DNA of 64,000 nt from Marinifaba aquimaris (GCF_013328345.1 NZ_JABULX010000003.1:62001-126000), one strand, 5' to 3'; shown: positions 1 through 7,609, counted from the stretch's first letter. Made by a program: numbers and translations. The notes: a model not told the origin generated them from the letters alone.

Positions 1-539
1 ATACAAAGCTAAATGCTCAGCAAGCATCCACTCATCATTCATATTTATCATTGCGCAACAGCGCCTTAATCAACACTTTTTTTACCCAAGTTAAGCAATA
101 TCAAATGCAGGATGTTGAACTGAGTAGCCTACTTAAACATAAATTATTCGAGTTACTGCATTTAATTGAGCATGTTGGTTGTGACTCTGCTTTGCACAAT
201 TTACTCAATAGCCATGCATATTCAGCATCGGGTAAACGCAACTTAAAACGTTTATTACAGCAAGATACCTTAGTGCAATTATCGGTCGCTGATTTGGCGA
301 AACTATCAGGGCGAAGCTTATCGGGTTTTAATCGCGACTTTAAAGCTATTTATCAGCAAACACCTAAGCGTTGGTTATTAACTCGAAGATTGTGTTATGC
401 CAAAAAACAGTTACTGCGCGGCGAAGCGTCAGTGACGGATATTGCAATAGACGTTGGCTATGGCAATGTCTCTCACTTTATCAAAGCCTATAAAGCGCAT
501 TTTGGTGTGACACCAAAACAACAAATGTTAAATGAGTGA
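1..539 (+). CDS. AraC/XylS-family transcriptional regulator, C-terminal part (5' end outside window)
   Basis: The frame is open to the left edge (first whole codon at base 3), so the N-terminal ligand-binding part lies outside the window. The visible part of about 178 residues ends in an AraC-type DNA-binding domain. A first helix-turn-helix lies around SVADLAKLSGRS, followed by FNRDFKAIYQQTPKRW, and a second around VTDIAIDVGYGNVSHF, followed by the family signature FIKAYKAHFGVTPKQ. AraC proteins usually activate a neighbouring gene, and the small ABM-like gene starts 88 bp downstream on the same strand. The effector cannot be inferred. A TTG at 51 could be read as a start, but it would remove part of the fold, so a start upstream of the window is more likely. 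Confidence 0.85.
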   Translation, partial: TKLNAQQASTHHSYLSLRNSALINTFFTQVKQYQMQDVELSSLLKHKLFELLHLIEHVGCDSALHNLLNSHAYSASGKRNLKRLLQQDTLVQLSVADLAKLSGRSLSGFNRDFKAIYQQTPKRWLLTRRLCYAKKQLLRGEASVTDIAIDVGYGNVSHFIKAYKAHFGVTPKQQMLNE

Positions 540-627
540 ACGAAAAACGGTATTTTTGTTGGTATTGAGCAGTTGTCAGTTTTTTCTCTCCCTATGCTAG
601 AGCTAGACATTCAATAAGGAAAGAAAA

Positions 628-918
628 ATGACTGTCAGTGTAACGTTAACTTGTGAATTAGCCACAGAATCTTTAGATGCCTTGCAACACTTTTTAGCTG
701 CTAACCTTTCAAATGTTCGTGGGTTTGAAGGGGGCCAGCGAGTCAGTATTTTATTTGATCAGAACAATCAAAATATGTTGATTGATGAAGACTGGCAAAG
801 TGTCAGTGCCCACAAAAGCTACATGCAGTTTATTGAGCAAAACGGAGTGTTAGCTGAACTAGCCAGTTTCTTTAAACGTCCGCCAACAATTAACTATTAT
901 TTTCCAACCAATTTATAG
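628..918 (+). CDS. ABM-like (antibiotic biosynthesis monooxygenase fold) small protein
   Basis: This is a 96-residue cytoplasmic protein with no signal peptide. Its size and pattern (a beta-strand start VSVTLTCEL, then RGFEGGQRVSILFDQ, then a strand with EDWQSVSAHKSYM and a final helix LAELASFFKRPP) resemble the ferredoxin-like dimeric alpha-beta barrel of the ABM family, whose members act as quinol or heme monooxygenases. The W-x-S-x-x-A-H-x-x-Y stretch is the family's most typical motif. An AAGGAAAG ribosome site precedes the ATG. It lies behind an AraC gene on the same strand, so it is plausibly that regulator's target. The substrate is unknown and the family call is by pattern only. Confidence 0.6.
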   Translation: MTVSVTLTCELATESLDALQHFLAANLSNVRGFEGGQRVSILFDQNNQNMLIDEDWQSVSAHKSYMQFIEQNGVLAELASFFKRPPTINYYFPTNL

Positions 919-926
919 CTGGCAAG

Positions 927-952
927 AATAAGTGAGCATTTGCTCACTTATT
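927..952. terminator. Hairpin between convergent genes
   Basis: A perfect 12-bp inverted repeat (AATAAGTGAGCA / TGCTCACTTATT) has a 2-base centre, which opens to a 4-base loop. It sits between the convergent ABM-like gene and the AraC pseudogene. The A/T-rich ends would supply U-rich stretches in both directions, so a bidirectional terminator is likely. Confidence 0.6.
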
Positions 953-954
953 AA

Positions 955-1800
955 TTAATGGTTTTCATTTTTGCGCAGCTCAGATGGCGTGCACAGGTAG
1001 TGCTTTTTAAAGGTTCGAGAAAAGTAACTTAAATCATCAAAACCACAATCGAATGCAATCGTGGTTAAATGTTTGTCGGTGTGAGTAATAAGTTGTTCGG
1101 CTTTTTCTAATCGCTTAGCGGTAATGTACTTATTGGGGCTCGTACCATAGGTTTGTTTGAATTTACGGGTAAAAGTTGAAACACTGGCGCCACACAAAAA
1201 AGCTAACTCTTCTAGATTAATATTGGTATACAGGTGCGTTTGTACCACTTCTTGTAGTTTGTGTTCACGACTTGTAAATAGCTGACCGAGTAACTGTGTG
1301 ATGACTCCTTGTCGATCGGTCAATAAGATGAGCTCGATTAATTCTTTGATTTTAAGACGCGCCAGTTGCTCGTTGATGGTGTCTGGTGTTTTTAAATAGA
1401 GATTCAAACTTTGCGCAAAACTGGGCATCAGGTCATTTGCCGCTAGTTTTTCTGCCGATTGGGTTTGTATTGGTGTTGTAGTGGTAAATGCATTGGGAAT
1501 ATCGTGTGAGTACAAGCATTGCAAAAGATCACGGGTTAATAAAAAACCGACAAACTCGACAGGTGTTTGCTCATCATGCCATTGATTAACAAAATTATCT
1601 GCCTTCATGACGACGGTATCACCGGCCGATAAATGCAGAACTTTGTTAGCACAAATTAGGGTTGAACGGCCACTTAGCACATGGACAACACGAGCTTAAT
1701 TAACTAGGGTATCTTGGTAGCGCAATGGCGGATAAAACAGGCGACGTCCCATAGCAGGCTGGCCGTTGATTTTGATGATGTTGGATTGTGTGTTTTGCAT
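955..1800 (-). pseudogene. AraC-family regulator interrupted by an in-frame TAA
   Basis: Read on the minus strand from the ATG at 1800, the frame begins MQNTQSNIIKINGQPAMG, then RYQDTLVN, then meets TAA at 1698-1696 (codon 35). It continues without shift as ARVVHVLSGRSTLICANK through a cupin-like sensor (GDTVVMKADNFVNQW) into a normal AraC DNA-binding domain (LEELAFLCGASVSTFTRKFK, LTTIAFDCGFDDLSYF, SRTFKKHYLCTPSELR). The residues on both sides of the stop clearly belong to one protein. In relatives the pattern is LVNQAR, so a CAA to TAA change is the simplest explanation. A GTG at 1680 could restart translation of a 241-residue form lacking the first strand of the sensor domain. The cause could be a real nonsense mutation or a base-call error. 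Confidence 0.8.
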
Positions 1801-1864
1801 GGGGCTTGTATGACTGCAAGCTAAATGAGAATAATAAGATTACTCTATCGTTAATTGGACAAAT

Positions 1865-1895
1865 AAAAAAGCGAGCTTGGTGTGGCTCGCTTTTT
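1865..1895 (-). terminator. Rho-independent terminator of the EF-hand gene
   Basis: A GCGAGC/GCTCGC stem with an 8-base loop is flanked by A6 on the left and T5 on the right, so it can work in both directions. On the minus strand it lies about 43 bp past the EF-hand stop codon. Confidence 0.85.
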
Positions 1896-1937
1896 ACTTC
1901 ATAAGGAAAGTGCAATGAACTATTGTGTGTTCGTTAT

Positions 1938-2567
1938 TTAAACCGGTTCAGAATCATCTACTAAGCTGTCGATGCACGCTTTGATAACAGGTTTTGTTGC
2001 CTTTTTTACTTCAGCTGCAGAGCTAAACTCCCCTAGGCTCACTTCATTGCTGTCATCCGTATCCATGGCATCAAATTTCTCTGTTGCGTGATTGGTTAAT
2101 GCCGCTGTGATCTCTTCAATGCTCAATTCCGTGCTGTCATCAGTATCAATAGCGTCGAATTTATCTTCTGGTGAAGCAAATTTACTGCTATCAGGTACTT
2201 GGATATTGGTATCACCCGTGGCGTCTTTTTCTGCTTGTACACAAGCAACAATATCAGCAGCGTAGCTCGATAGGTCTGTTTGAGCACGACGCGACGCCAA
2301 GTACTCATTTAAACTTAATGAACCATTCTCATCACTATCTAATTTTTCCAAGCGGCTTTGTGCTTTAGTCGCTACATTTACCGTTAACTCATCTAAAGTT
2401 AAGCTCTCTGATAGGTTTGTGTCTAAGCGTTCAAAGTAAGCGGTTGGATCTTGTGAGCCGCGTTTTTTATGGCCTTTAGCTTGAGCGACTGTGCTGACAG
2501 CTAATGCAGACATGGCTGCGCCTAAAACCAGACATTGAGTTACTTTGTTAATACGAGTGTTTTTCAT
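1938..2567 (-). CDS. Secreted four-EF-hand calcium-binding protein
   Basis: The 209-residue protein has a signal peptide with a likely cleavage after VAQA (about residue 30), so it should act in the periplasm or outside the cell. Four 12-residue EF-hand loops are visible at about 49-60, 77-88, 141-152 and 169-180. Each has Asp at position 1, Asp or Asn at 3, Ser or Asp at 5 and Glu at 12; the central Gly at position 6 is present only in the second loop. Cys at about 109 and 198 could form a disulfide. It is transcribed divergently from the ECF sigma operon and shares its promoter signature, so it is probably a member of that regulon. An AGGA site lies 7 bases before the ATG. Calcium binding is inferred from motifs; the biological role is unknown. 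Confidence 0.85.
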   Translation of the reverse strand: MKNTRINKVTQCLVLGAAMSALAVSTVAQAKGHKKRGSQDPTAYFERLDTNLSESLTLDELTVNVATKAQSRLEKLDSDENGSLSLNEYLASRRAQTDLSSYAADIVACVQAEKDATGDTNIQVPDSSKFASPEDKFDAIDTDDSTELSIEEITAALTNHATEKFDAMDTDDSNEVSLGEFSSAAEVKKATKPVIKACIDSLVDDSEPV

Positions 2568-2604
2568 GGGATTTCCTGTTTAGTGTTGTGAGTGTCAATA
2601 ATTA

Positions 2605-2633
2605 CAACGCGACAAGATCTCAATGGTTGACAA
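2605..2633 (-). promoter_or_regulatory. ECF-type promoter of the EF-hand gene
   Basis: On the minus strand the -35 TTGTCAACC (2633-2625) is followed after exactly 15 bases by CGTTG (2609-2605). The GTCAAC and CGT boxes are typical of ECF-sigma promoters. The start site would fall near 2600, giving a leader of about 33 bases that contains the AGGA ribosome site. The match to the opposite promoter is 9/9 in the -35, 4/4 in CGTT, with equal spacing. Confidence 0.7.
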
Positions 2634-2747
2634 AATAAATTAAAAAAAACTTATTATTTTTTATCTTATTGATATTTAATGATTTTATAATTTATTCCAA
2701 AAGTACTTTTGGCTTTTGGGGCTAAAAAACAAAATTTTTTATGTATC

Positions 2748-2777
2748 TTGTCAACCTCTGGTGCGATCAAACGTTAT
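2748..2777 (+). promoter_or_regulatory. ECF-type promoter of the sigma operon (autoregulatory)
   Basis: The -35 TTGTCAACC (2748-2756) is followed after 15 bases by CGTTAT (2772-2777). The element is identical in layout to the one driving the divergent EF-hand gene. ECF sigma factors commonly activate their own operon, so autoregulation is the simplest reading. Confidence 0.7.
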
Positions 2778-2867
2778 GGATAGTAGAAACGATGGAAACA
2801 GTAAGGACTAGGTCTTTAGTTGCAGTTAAATACCAGCAGGCTCGATCAACAAGGTTGTGATCAAGTA

Positions 2868-3392
2868 ATGAGCCTGAACCCAACATCACTGAACGGATTT
2901 TTGATAAGTGTTGAGAAAAAAGCTTATCAGATGGCGGTGATCGCTTGTCGCAATGAAGCTGAGGCATTAGATATAGTGCAAGATGCCATGCTAAAGTTTG
3001 CAGTTAAATACAGCGAAAAGCCAAGTGATGAATGGAAACCTCTGTTTTATCGCATCGTACAAAATTTGATTATGGATTGGCATCGCAGACAAAAAGTCAG
3101 ACGAATTATCACTTTTTGGAAAGACGATGACGAACAAGCTGAACCTTGGTTAAGCGATGAAAAAGCCGAACCCGAACAAGAAAAAATACGTGAGCAGATG
3201 ACTCAGCAAAGTTTGCTAGTATTACAAACCTTGCCTGTAAAGCAGCAACAGTGTTTTTTATTGCGCGCTTGGGAAGGCTTGTCAGTCAAAGAAACGGCGC
3301 AAATTATGAATTGTTCAGAAGGCTCAGTAAAAACGCATTTTTCTCGAGCCAGCGGTAAATTAAAGCAAATGATGGAGACCAATGATGACTGA
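2868..3392 (+). CDS. ECF-type RNA polymerase sigma factor
   Basis: The protein has 174 residues from the ATG at 2868. Region 2 is visible as FLISVEKKAYQMAVIAC, then EALDIVQDAMLKFA and FYRIVQNLIMDWHRRQKVRR. An acidic linker (WKDDDEQAEPWLSDEKAEPE) follows, then region 4 with LQTLPVKQQQCFLLRAWEGL, a helix-turn-helix VKETAQIMNCSEGSVKTHFSRA and a basic end. It would direct polymerase to the TTGTCAACC-N15-CGTT promoters flanking it. Its stop overlaps the start of the anti-sigma-like gene, which indicates translational coupling. A TTG at 2820 with a nearby AGG site would add 16 residues that do not look like sigma sequence, so the ATG is preferred, although its ribosome site is weak. Confidence 0.85.
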   Translation: MSLNPTSLNGFLISVEKKAYQMAVIACRNEAEALDIVQDAMLKFAVKYSEKPSDEWKPLFYRIVQNLIMDWHRRQKVRRIITFWKDDDEQAEPWLSDEKAEPEQEKIREQMTQQSLLVLQTLPVKQQQCFLLRAWEGLSVKETAQIMNCSEGSVKTHFSRASGKLKQMMETNDD

Positions 3393-3735
3393 ACAAAAAA
3401 GTCGGCATGAAGCGGTCGTTTGCCAACAGCTAGATCAAGCCGTAGAGCAGCTGCCTGATTCGACCAACAATGCTTTGTTACAAGCCCGACTAAAAGCAAT
3501 CTCTGCGGCAACAAATGCATCACCTGCGACAACTAGCTACCGGAAAGTTGTGTGGGCGAGCTGTTTCAGTATTTGTACTGTTTTGGGTGTCAGCCTTTTT
3601 AGTTTACATTCTACTCAGGTGGAGCCTATTCCATTAGCGTTACTGCAAGCAGAAACAGTACCCACTGAAGATTTGGCATTATTGGAAGATTACGAGTTAA
3701 TGGCTTGGTTAGCACAGAATGAAGTTGAGCTTTAA
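3385..3735 (+). CDS. DUF3619-like single-pass membrane protein, probable anti-sigma factor
   Basis: The protein has 116 residues. An N-terminal cytoplasmic region (HEAVVCQQLDQAVEQLPD, then LLQARLKAI) is followed by one membrane segment at about residues 53-75 (VVWASCFSICTVLGVSLFSL) and a short acidic outer part ending LEDYELMAWLAQNEVEL. This topology, and overlap with the sigma gene stop (ATGACTGA), match an anti-sigma factor; the pattern resembles DUF3619 proteins found beside such sigma genes. No ZAS-type zinc motif (HxxxCxxC) is present. An ATG at 3382 is an alternative start one codon upstream. The anti-sigma role is inference from position and topology. Confidence 0.7.
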   Translation: MTEQKSRHEAVVCQQLDQAVEQLPDSTNNALLQARLKAISAATNASPATTSYRKVVWASCFSICTVLGVSLFSLHSTQVEPIPLALLQAETVPTEDLALLEDYELMAWLAQNEVEL

Positions 3736-3994
3736 ACCTATTATTTATTTGCTCTCGATTGTCAGTTCGGGGGCAATCGCCACGGATAAAAAAGAACAGC
3801 AGGCCATATCGGCAGATTTTTTATTTTACCTGGCTGAGATGAGTGAAGTTGACGGTGAGTTAATCAGTCCAGTGGACTTATTAGTTGAAGAAAACGAAAC
3901 AGTTAGCAATAAGAAGTCGATAGAAATGAAAGCGAAAGCGATGGAAATACAAGAGTTAACAACACAAGTGGAGGAGGGTAATAGTGAAAATTAA
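3719..3994 (+). CDS. Small secreted protein of unknown function in the sigma operon
   Basis: The 91-residue protein is not recognised. It has an N-terminal signal-like segment (KPIIYLLSIVSSGAIA, cut near residue 22). The mature part is short and acidic: FLFYLAEMSEVDGELISPVD, followed by a Lys/Glu-rich helix-prone tail. Its start overlaps the end of the preceding gene by 17 bases and its stop overlaps the next gene, so it is cotranslated in the sigma operon. A periplasmic partner of the anti-sigma protein or of the DUF3106 protein is possible, but nothing in the sequence proves it. Confidence 0.65.
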   Translation: MKLSFKPIIYLLSIVSSGAIATDKKEQQAISADFLFYLAEMSEVDGELISPVDLLVEENETVSNKKSIEMKAKAMEIQELTTQVEEGNSEN

Positions 3995-4442
3995 TCAATT
4001 GTTTGTCTTACTACTTTGTTTGTTTAGTTACGCTAGCTGTGCTCAGTCTGCTTGGCAAAATTTATCGACCGAGCAACAAAAAGTGCTGAAAAATGTACAA
4101 AGCCAATGGGGCGATTTTAATTCAGAGCAACAACAAAAGTTAATTAAAGGAGCTGATCGCTGGCTGAAAATGGATGATCAGCAAAGAGGGGATATTAGCC
4201 GTAAATTCGAAAAATGGCAGTCTTTACCAGCAGATAAAAAGTCTCAGCTCAACAAGCAGTATAAGCGTTTTAAGTCTCTACCTAAGTCTGAACAGCAATC
4301 ACTCAGAGAGACACATAAGAAATTTAAGTCGATGTCTAAAGACAAACAAAAAGCATTGCGCGATAAATTTCAACGTGCCCAACAGCAAAAGAAACAACAA
4401 AAACAAAAACAAAAACAAAAACGCCCTAAACGCCAGCGCTAA
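3984..4442 (+). CDS. DUF3106-like secreted protein
   Basis: The protein has 152 residues, a GTG start and a strong GGAGGAGGG ribosome site 6 bases upstream. A signal peptide ending near SYASCAQS (a Cys at about 20 lacks a good lipobox) leads into about four repeats of a W-x-x-L/M-x-x-x-Q-Q/K-x-x-L helix unit (AWQNLSTEQQKVLKN, WLKMDDQQRGDIS, KWQSLPADKKSQLN, RFKSLPKSEQQSL, KFKSMSKDKQKAL), as in DUF3106. The C-terminus is a Lys/Gln-rich tail. The repeated amphipathic helices suggest a periplasmic binding or chaperone-like protein, similar in look to LTXXQ/Spy-type proteins, but that is inference. It is the last gene of the sigma operon. Confidence 0.75.
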   Translation: MKINQLFVLLLCLFSYASCAQSAWQNLSTEQQKVLKNVQSQWGDFNSEQQQKLIKGADRWLKMDDQQRGDISRKFEKWQSLPADKKSQLNKQYKRFKSLPKSEQQSLRETHKKFKSMSKDKQKALRDKFQRAQQQKKQQKQKQKQKRPKRQR

Positions 4443-4456
4443 TTACATAGCGCTGG
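4433..4456. terminator. Hairpin between convergent genes
   Basis: A perfect 8-bp stem CCAGCGCT/AGCGCTGG with an 8-base loop includes the stop codon of the DUF3106-like gene. No T-run follows, so termination would be weak or would rely on another factor. Confidence 0.45.
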
Positions 4457-4463
4457 GGCTTAT

Positions 4464-5393
4464 CTAGAAGTTATAACCGACACCAAAGCTCCAAGCATTA
4501 CTGTCATTATCTGTGGCAAAATCACGGTTATAACTGGCATCAAGGCTCCAGTTATCACCCAATAAACAAATTAAATACAGGTTTATATTGCCATAACTCT
4601 CGCTGGCAAACTGGCTTGAAAGCGCTAAGCGATTTTGATTGGAACCTTGGCGATTATTTGCTCTGCCAGCATTCCTATTATGGCGATTTTGATTATTAGG
4701 TCGATTGTAGTTACGGCTTTGGCGTGTATCCGCCGTTTCGTCAACCAGCTCATGCCAGCTAATTTCACTACCAGCAATCAAGGCAAATGGGTTGCTTAGC
4801 TCGATAAAGCGCGATAAATCGGCGCTGGCTGAAACAAAGGTATTATCTGCATCTTCTGCTATTAATTCTGCAGGCCTATCACGTGTTTTGATGCGTTTGA
4901 AATAATCCCATTCGTTGCGTTGTAGGTTTAGAGACGATGAGAAGTACCACAGGTCATAAGCTTTGCCCCAAGCTGCTTGAATGGCATAGCTTGGTGATTC
5001 AGTTGTCTCTCGATACGGCGTCACATTATCTTGGCTGTCATACACTTTGACTTCATCTTCCCACTGAGTGTAAAAGGCCGTAAATGACCAGTCTTGATAG
5101 TAATAACTCACACTTGTGCCAAATGCAGTGACATCTAAATCGGCTGTTAATCGGCGGCTAATAACTTCATCTTGTTGCCATTTGGCGTAATCAATGGACC
5201 AAGACCAATTATTAGAGAGATCTAAATTTAATTGCGCACTTAAACCATCGGGTTCAAACATCACGTCTTGTTGACGAAAATTAATGGTTTGTTCGACTTT
5301 TGACGTGCTTAGATAAACGCTATGTGCCCAAGTGCTGGTGTAGAAAAATATGCTTAAAACCAGCGATAAATTTGTTAAGTGTTTGATAATCAT
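4464..5393 (-). CDS. Outer-membrane beta-barrel protein, unknown function
   Basis: The 309-residue protein has a signal peptide ending near TSTWA (residue 23). It then shows alternating beta-strand segments with aromatic girdles (NWSWSIDYAKWQ, SVSYYYQDWSFTAFYTQWE, YAIQAAWGKAYDLWYFSSSLNLQ) and ends in a strand finishing in Phe (WSFGVGYNF), the usual signal for the barrel assembly machinery. An Asn/Arg-rich low-complexity stretch (around RNYNRPNNQNRHNRNAGRAN) probably forms a surface loop. It is convergent with the sigma operon. Family and substrate are not recognised. Confidence 0.7.
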   Translation of the reverse strand: MIIKHLTNLSLVLSIFFYTSTWAHSVYLSTSKVEQTINFRQQDVMFEPDGLSAQLNLDLSNNWSWSIDYAKWQQDEVISRRLTADLDVTAFGTSVSYYYQDWSFTAFYTQWEDEVKVYDSQDNVTPYRETTESPSYAIQAAWGKAYDLWYFSSSLNLQRNEWDYFKRIKTRDRPAELIAEDADNTFVSASADLSRFIELSNPFALIAGSEISWHELVDETADTRQSRNYNRPNNQNRHNRNAGRANNRQGSNQNRLALSSQFASESYGNINLYLICLLGDNWSLDASYNRDFATDNDSNAWSFGVGYNF

Positions 5394-5629
5394 TTAAATA
5401 ACAAGCCGAAAAAAGGATATGTTTAGCGACACTCTAGCACAGACATACGGAATAAATGTGCAATAAGCGCGTAAATCTAATTGAGATAAAGCTGATATTA
5501 GTTCAAGTCAGCTTACATTAAGCTACATTGGCTAAACATAAACCAACAATAAACCACCAAATCACCAACAATGTGGCGAGCGTTAGCTACTTATACTGAT
5601 AAGACTGAGTAACGAATCAATAGAGGTAA

Positions 5630-7597
5630 ATGATGAGACGCTCACCTTTTCAGCCAACAAGCTTGGCTTATTTAGTCGTATTGACCAGCTTTTATTTAAC
5701 TGCTTGTGGCGGTGGTGGTTCAGGTGCTAGTGATACCAATTCAGTTGCTGTACCTGTTGATGTTGTAACCGAAACGATTGCAGCAGAGGAGCCAACCAAT
5801 ACTGATGTTGAAACACCGTCGTCAGAACAAATACTGACAGAAACAGAAACAGAAACAGAAACAGAAACAGAAACAGAAACAGAAACAGAAACAGAAACAG
5901 AAACAGAAACAGAAACAGAAACAGAAACAGAAACAGAAGTCGTTGTACTCCAACCTGATACGGATAATTCGTTTTGGGGGACACAATCAGCCAGTGTTAA
6001 GTTTTTTAATCAAGCAACCTTTGGCAGCCAAAAAAAGGATGTAAAAGCACTAAGTGCTGAAGCGGCTGCTGATTGGTTTGAGCAGCAAGTCGCAATTAAA
6101 CCGCATTACTTAATGCCCATTGTCGCCAGTTACACCCGAGCATCAGATTTTGAGTTGCCCAGTGATCTCTATATTAACTCGACCTCTTTTGGCTTTTGGA
6201 AAAATGCCATTACGGCACCTGATCAGCTAAGACAGCGTCTTGCCTTTGCGCTGTCTCAAATTTTGGTAGTGTCGACAAACTCAGGTGATGAATTGGCAGA
6301 ACATGCTGAAGCTGTAGCCAGTTACCAAGATATTTTATTGCGCCATGCTTTTGGCAATTATCGCGATTTACTCGAAGAGGTGACCTACTCACCTGCAATG
6401 GCTTTTTACTTAACCTACTTGGGTAACATCAAAGGGGATGATGCCAGTGGTCGTAAACCTGATGAAAATTACGCGCGTGAATTAATGCAATTGTTCACCA
6501 TTGGCGTTGAAGCGCTCAATATCGATGGTTCTGTAAAACGCGATGAGCAAGGTCAAATAATTGAAACTTATAACAATACCGACATTGAAGGCTTGGCACG
6601 CGTTTTTACCGGCTTAAATCTCGATGAAGATGCACATGAAGAGTCAGTTGCCGCAGCATACAGCACGCCACTTTGGATTTTTGAGCAAGACCACTCCGAC
6701 AAAGAAAAATCATTTTTAGGGCAAACGATCGCACCGGGTACGCCAGCAAAAGAATCGATAAGACAAGCGCTTGATATCATCTTTGCTCATCCGAATGTGG
6801 CGCCCTTTATCGCCAAGCAATTGATACAGCGTTTAGTGACGAGTAACCCTTCTGCTGATTACATTGAACGAGTGGCTACGGCTTTTAACTTGGGTGTTTA
6901 TACGTTACCCAACGACGCGAAAGTAGGCCAAGGTAAAAGAGGTGATTTAACGGCGACAGCTGCCGCCATTTTATTTGATAGTGAAGCGCGTAATGCCCAT
7001 GGAGCCAGTGCAGGAAAAATAAGAGAGCCTATTGTGCGCTTTACACACTGGGCAAGAGCCTTTGACGTGGACAATATTCACCCTGAATATATTTTTAAAT
7101 TGTGGGATACCAGCTCAGCAACGGATTTGAGTCAACACCCCTATCGCGCTGCAAGTGTATTTAACTTCTATCGTCCAGGTTACAAAGCGCCTAATTCGGT
7201 AACGGGTCAAGCCGGCTTAGTGGCGCCTGAATTACAAATCACCAATGCGACCTCCATACCAGGCTATATCAACTTTATGAGCTTTTTTATATTTGGCGAA
7301 CAACAACAAGTTGATTTAGATGAGCTTGCAGAAATTTATGAAGATGAAGGCATACCACTTGATGCTGAAGATGCGCCCCAAGCCTTTATTGCGCGTTACC
7401 AAACCGAGTTGGCCTTGGCTGATGATGAATTCGCCTTAGTTGAGCATTTAGATCAGTTGTTAATGGGCGGCGGTTTAACTGCGAATCAAAAAGTCGAGTT
7501 GGCTGGCAATTTAGCCGAGATAGAAAGTACCGAGCAAAGAGTCAAAGTCGCCATTTTAATGTTCATGACTTCGCCTGCTTATTTGGTCCAATTGTAG
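5630..7597 (+). CDS. DUF1800 family lipoprotein with (Thr-Glu)17 linker
   Basis: The 655-residue protein has a lipoprotein signal (lipobox LTAC, Cys at 26) followed by GGGGSG. An acidic linker then contains 17 perfect Thr-Glu repeats at residues 70-103. From about residue 115 the DUF1800 domain runs to the end (ASVKFFNQATFG, LRQRLAFALSQILVVS, GNYRDLLEEVTYSPAMAFYL, DENYARELMQLFTIG, PFIAKQLIQRLVTSNPS, REPIVRFTHWAR, VFNFYRPGY). DUF1800 proteins are almost always paired with a DUF1501 protein, as here 12 bp downstream, and are exported. The molecular activity of the family is not settled. The repeat linker probably sets the distance of the domain from the membrane. Confidence 0.9.
   Translation: MMRRSPFQPTSLAYLVVLTSFYLTACGGGGSGASDTNSVAVPVDVVTETIAAEEPTNTDVETPSSEQILTETETETETETETETETETETETETETETETETEVVVLQPDTDNSFWGTQSASVKFFNQATFGSQKKDVKALSAEAAADWFEQQVAIKPHYLMPIVASYTRASDFELPSDLYINSTSFGFWKNAITAPDQLRQRLAFALSQILVVSTNSGDELAEHAEAVASYQDILLRHAFGNYRDLLEEVTYSPAMAFYLTYLGNIKGDDASGRKPDENYARELMQLFTIGVEALNIDGSVKRDEQGQIIETYNNTDIEGLARVFTGLNLDEDAHEESVAAAYSTPLWIFEQDHSDKEKSFLGQTIAPGTPAKESIRQALDIIFAHPNVAPFIAKQLIQRLVTSNPSADYIERVATAFNLGVYTLPNDAKVGQGKRGDLTATAAAILFDSEARNAHGASAGKIREPIVRFTHWARAFDVDNIHPEYIFKLWDTSSATDLSQHPYRAASVFNFYRPGYKAPNSVTGQAGLVAPELQITNATSIPGYINFMSFFIFGEQQQVDLDELAEIYEDEGIPLDAEDAPQAFIARYQTELALADDEFALVEHLDQLLMGGGLTANQKVELAGNLAEIESTEQRVKVAILMFMTSPAYLVQL
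5837..5938 (+). repeat. Hexanucleotide tandem repeat (ACAGAA)17
   Basis: There are seventeen perfect copies of ACAGAA, 102 bp, in frame as Thr-Glu within the DUF1800 lipoprotein. The unit is a multiple of three, so copy-number change would alter linker length without a frameshift. Perfect identity of all units suggests recent slippage. Confidence 0.98.
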
Positions 7598-7609
7598 AGG
7601 AGTATCACT

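Larger units (their letters stand above)
2568..2867. other. Divergent regulatory region between EF-hand gene and ECF sigma operon
   Basis: This 300-bp region holds no gene. It contains two outward-facing ECF-type promoters (listed separately). About 115 bp of very A/T-rich DNA lie between them. The two -35 elements form a perfect 9-bp inverted pair. Confidence 0.7.

Noticed and set aside
1700-1915. 71-residue minus-strand open frame beside the broken AraC gene
   Set aside because: It overlaps the true AraC N-terminal frame and a terminator. The protein has no recognisable pattern, whereas the AraC frame clearly continues across the TAA.
5727-5984. Minus-strand open frame rich in Leu-Phe repeats
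   Set aside because: It is only the reverse reading of the ACAGAA repeat inside the DUF1800 gene; it has no ribosome site and no family pattern.
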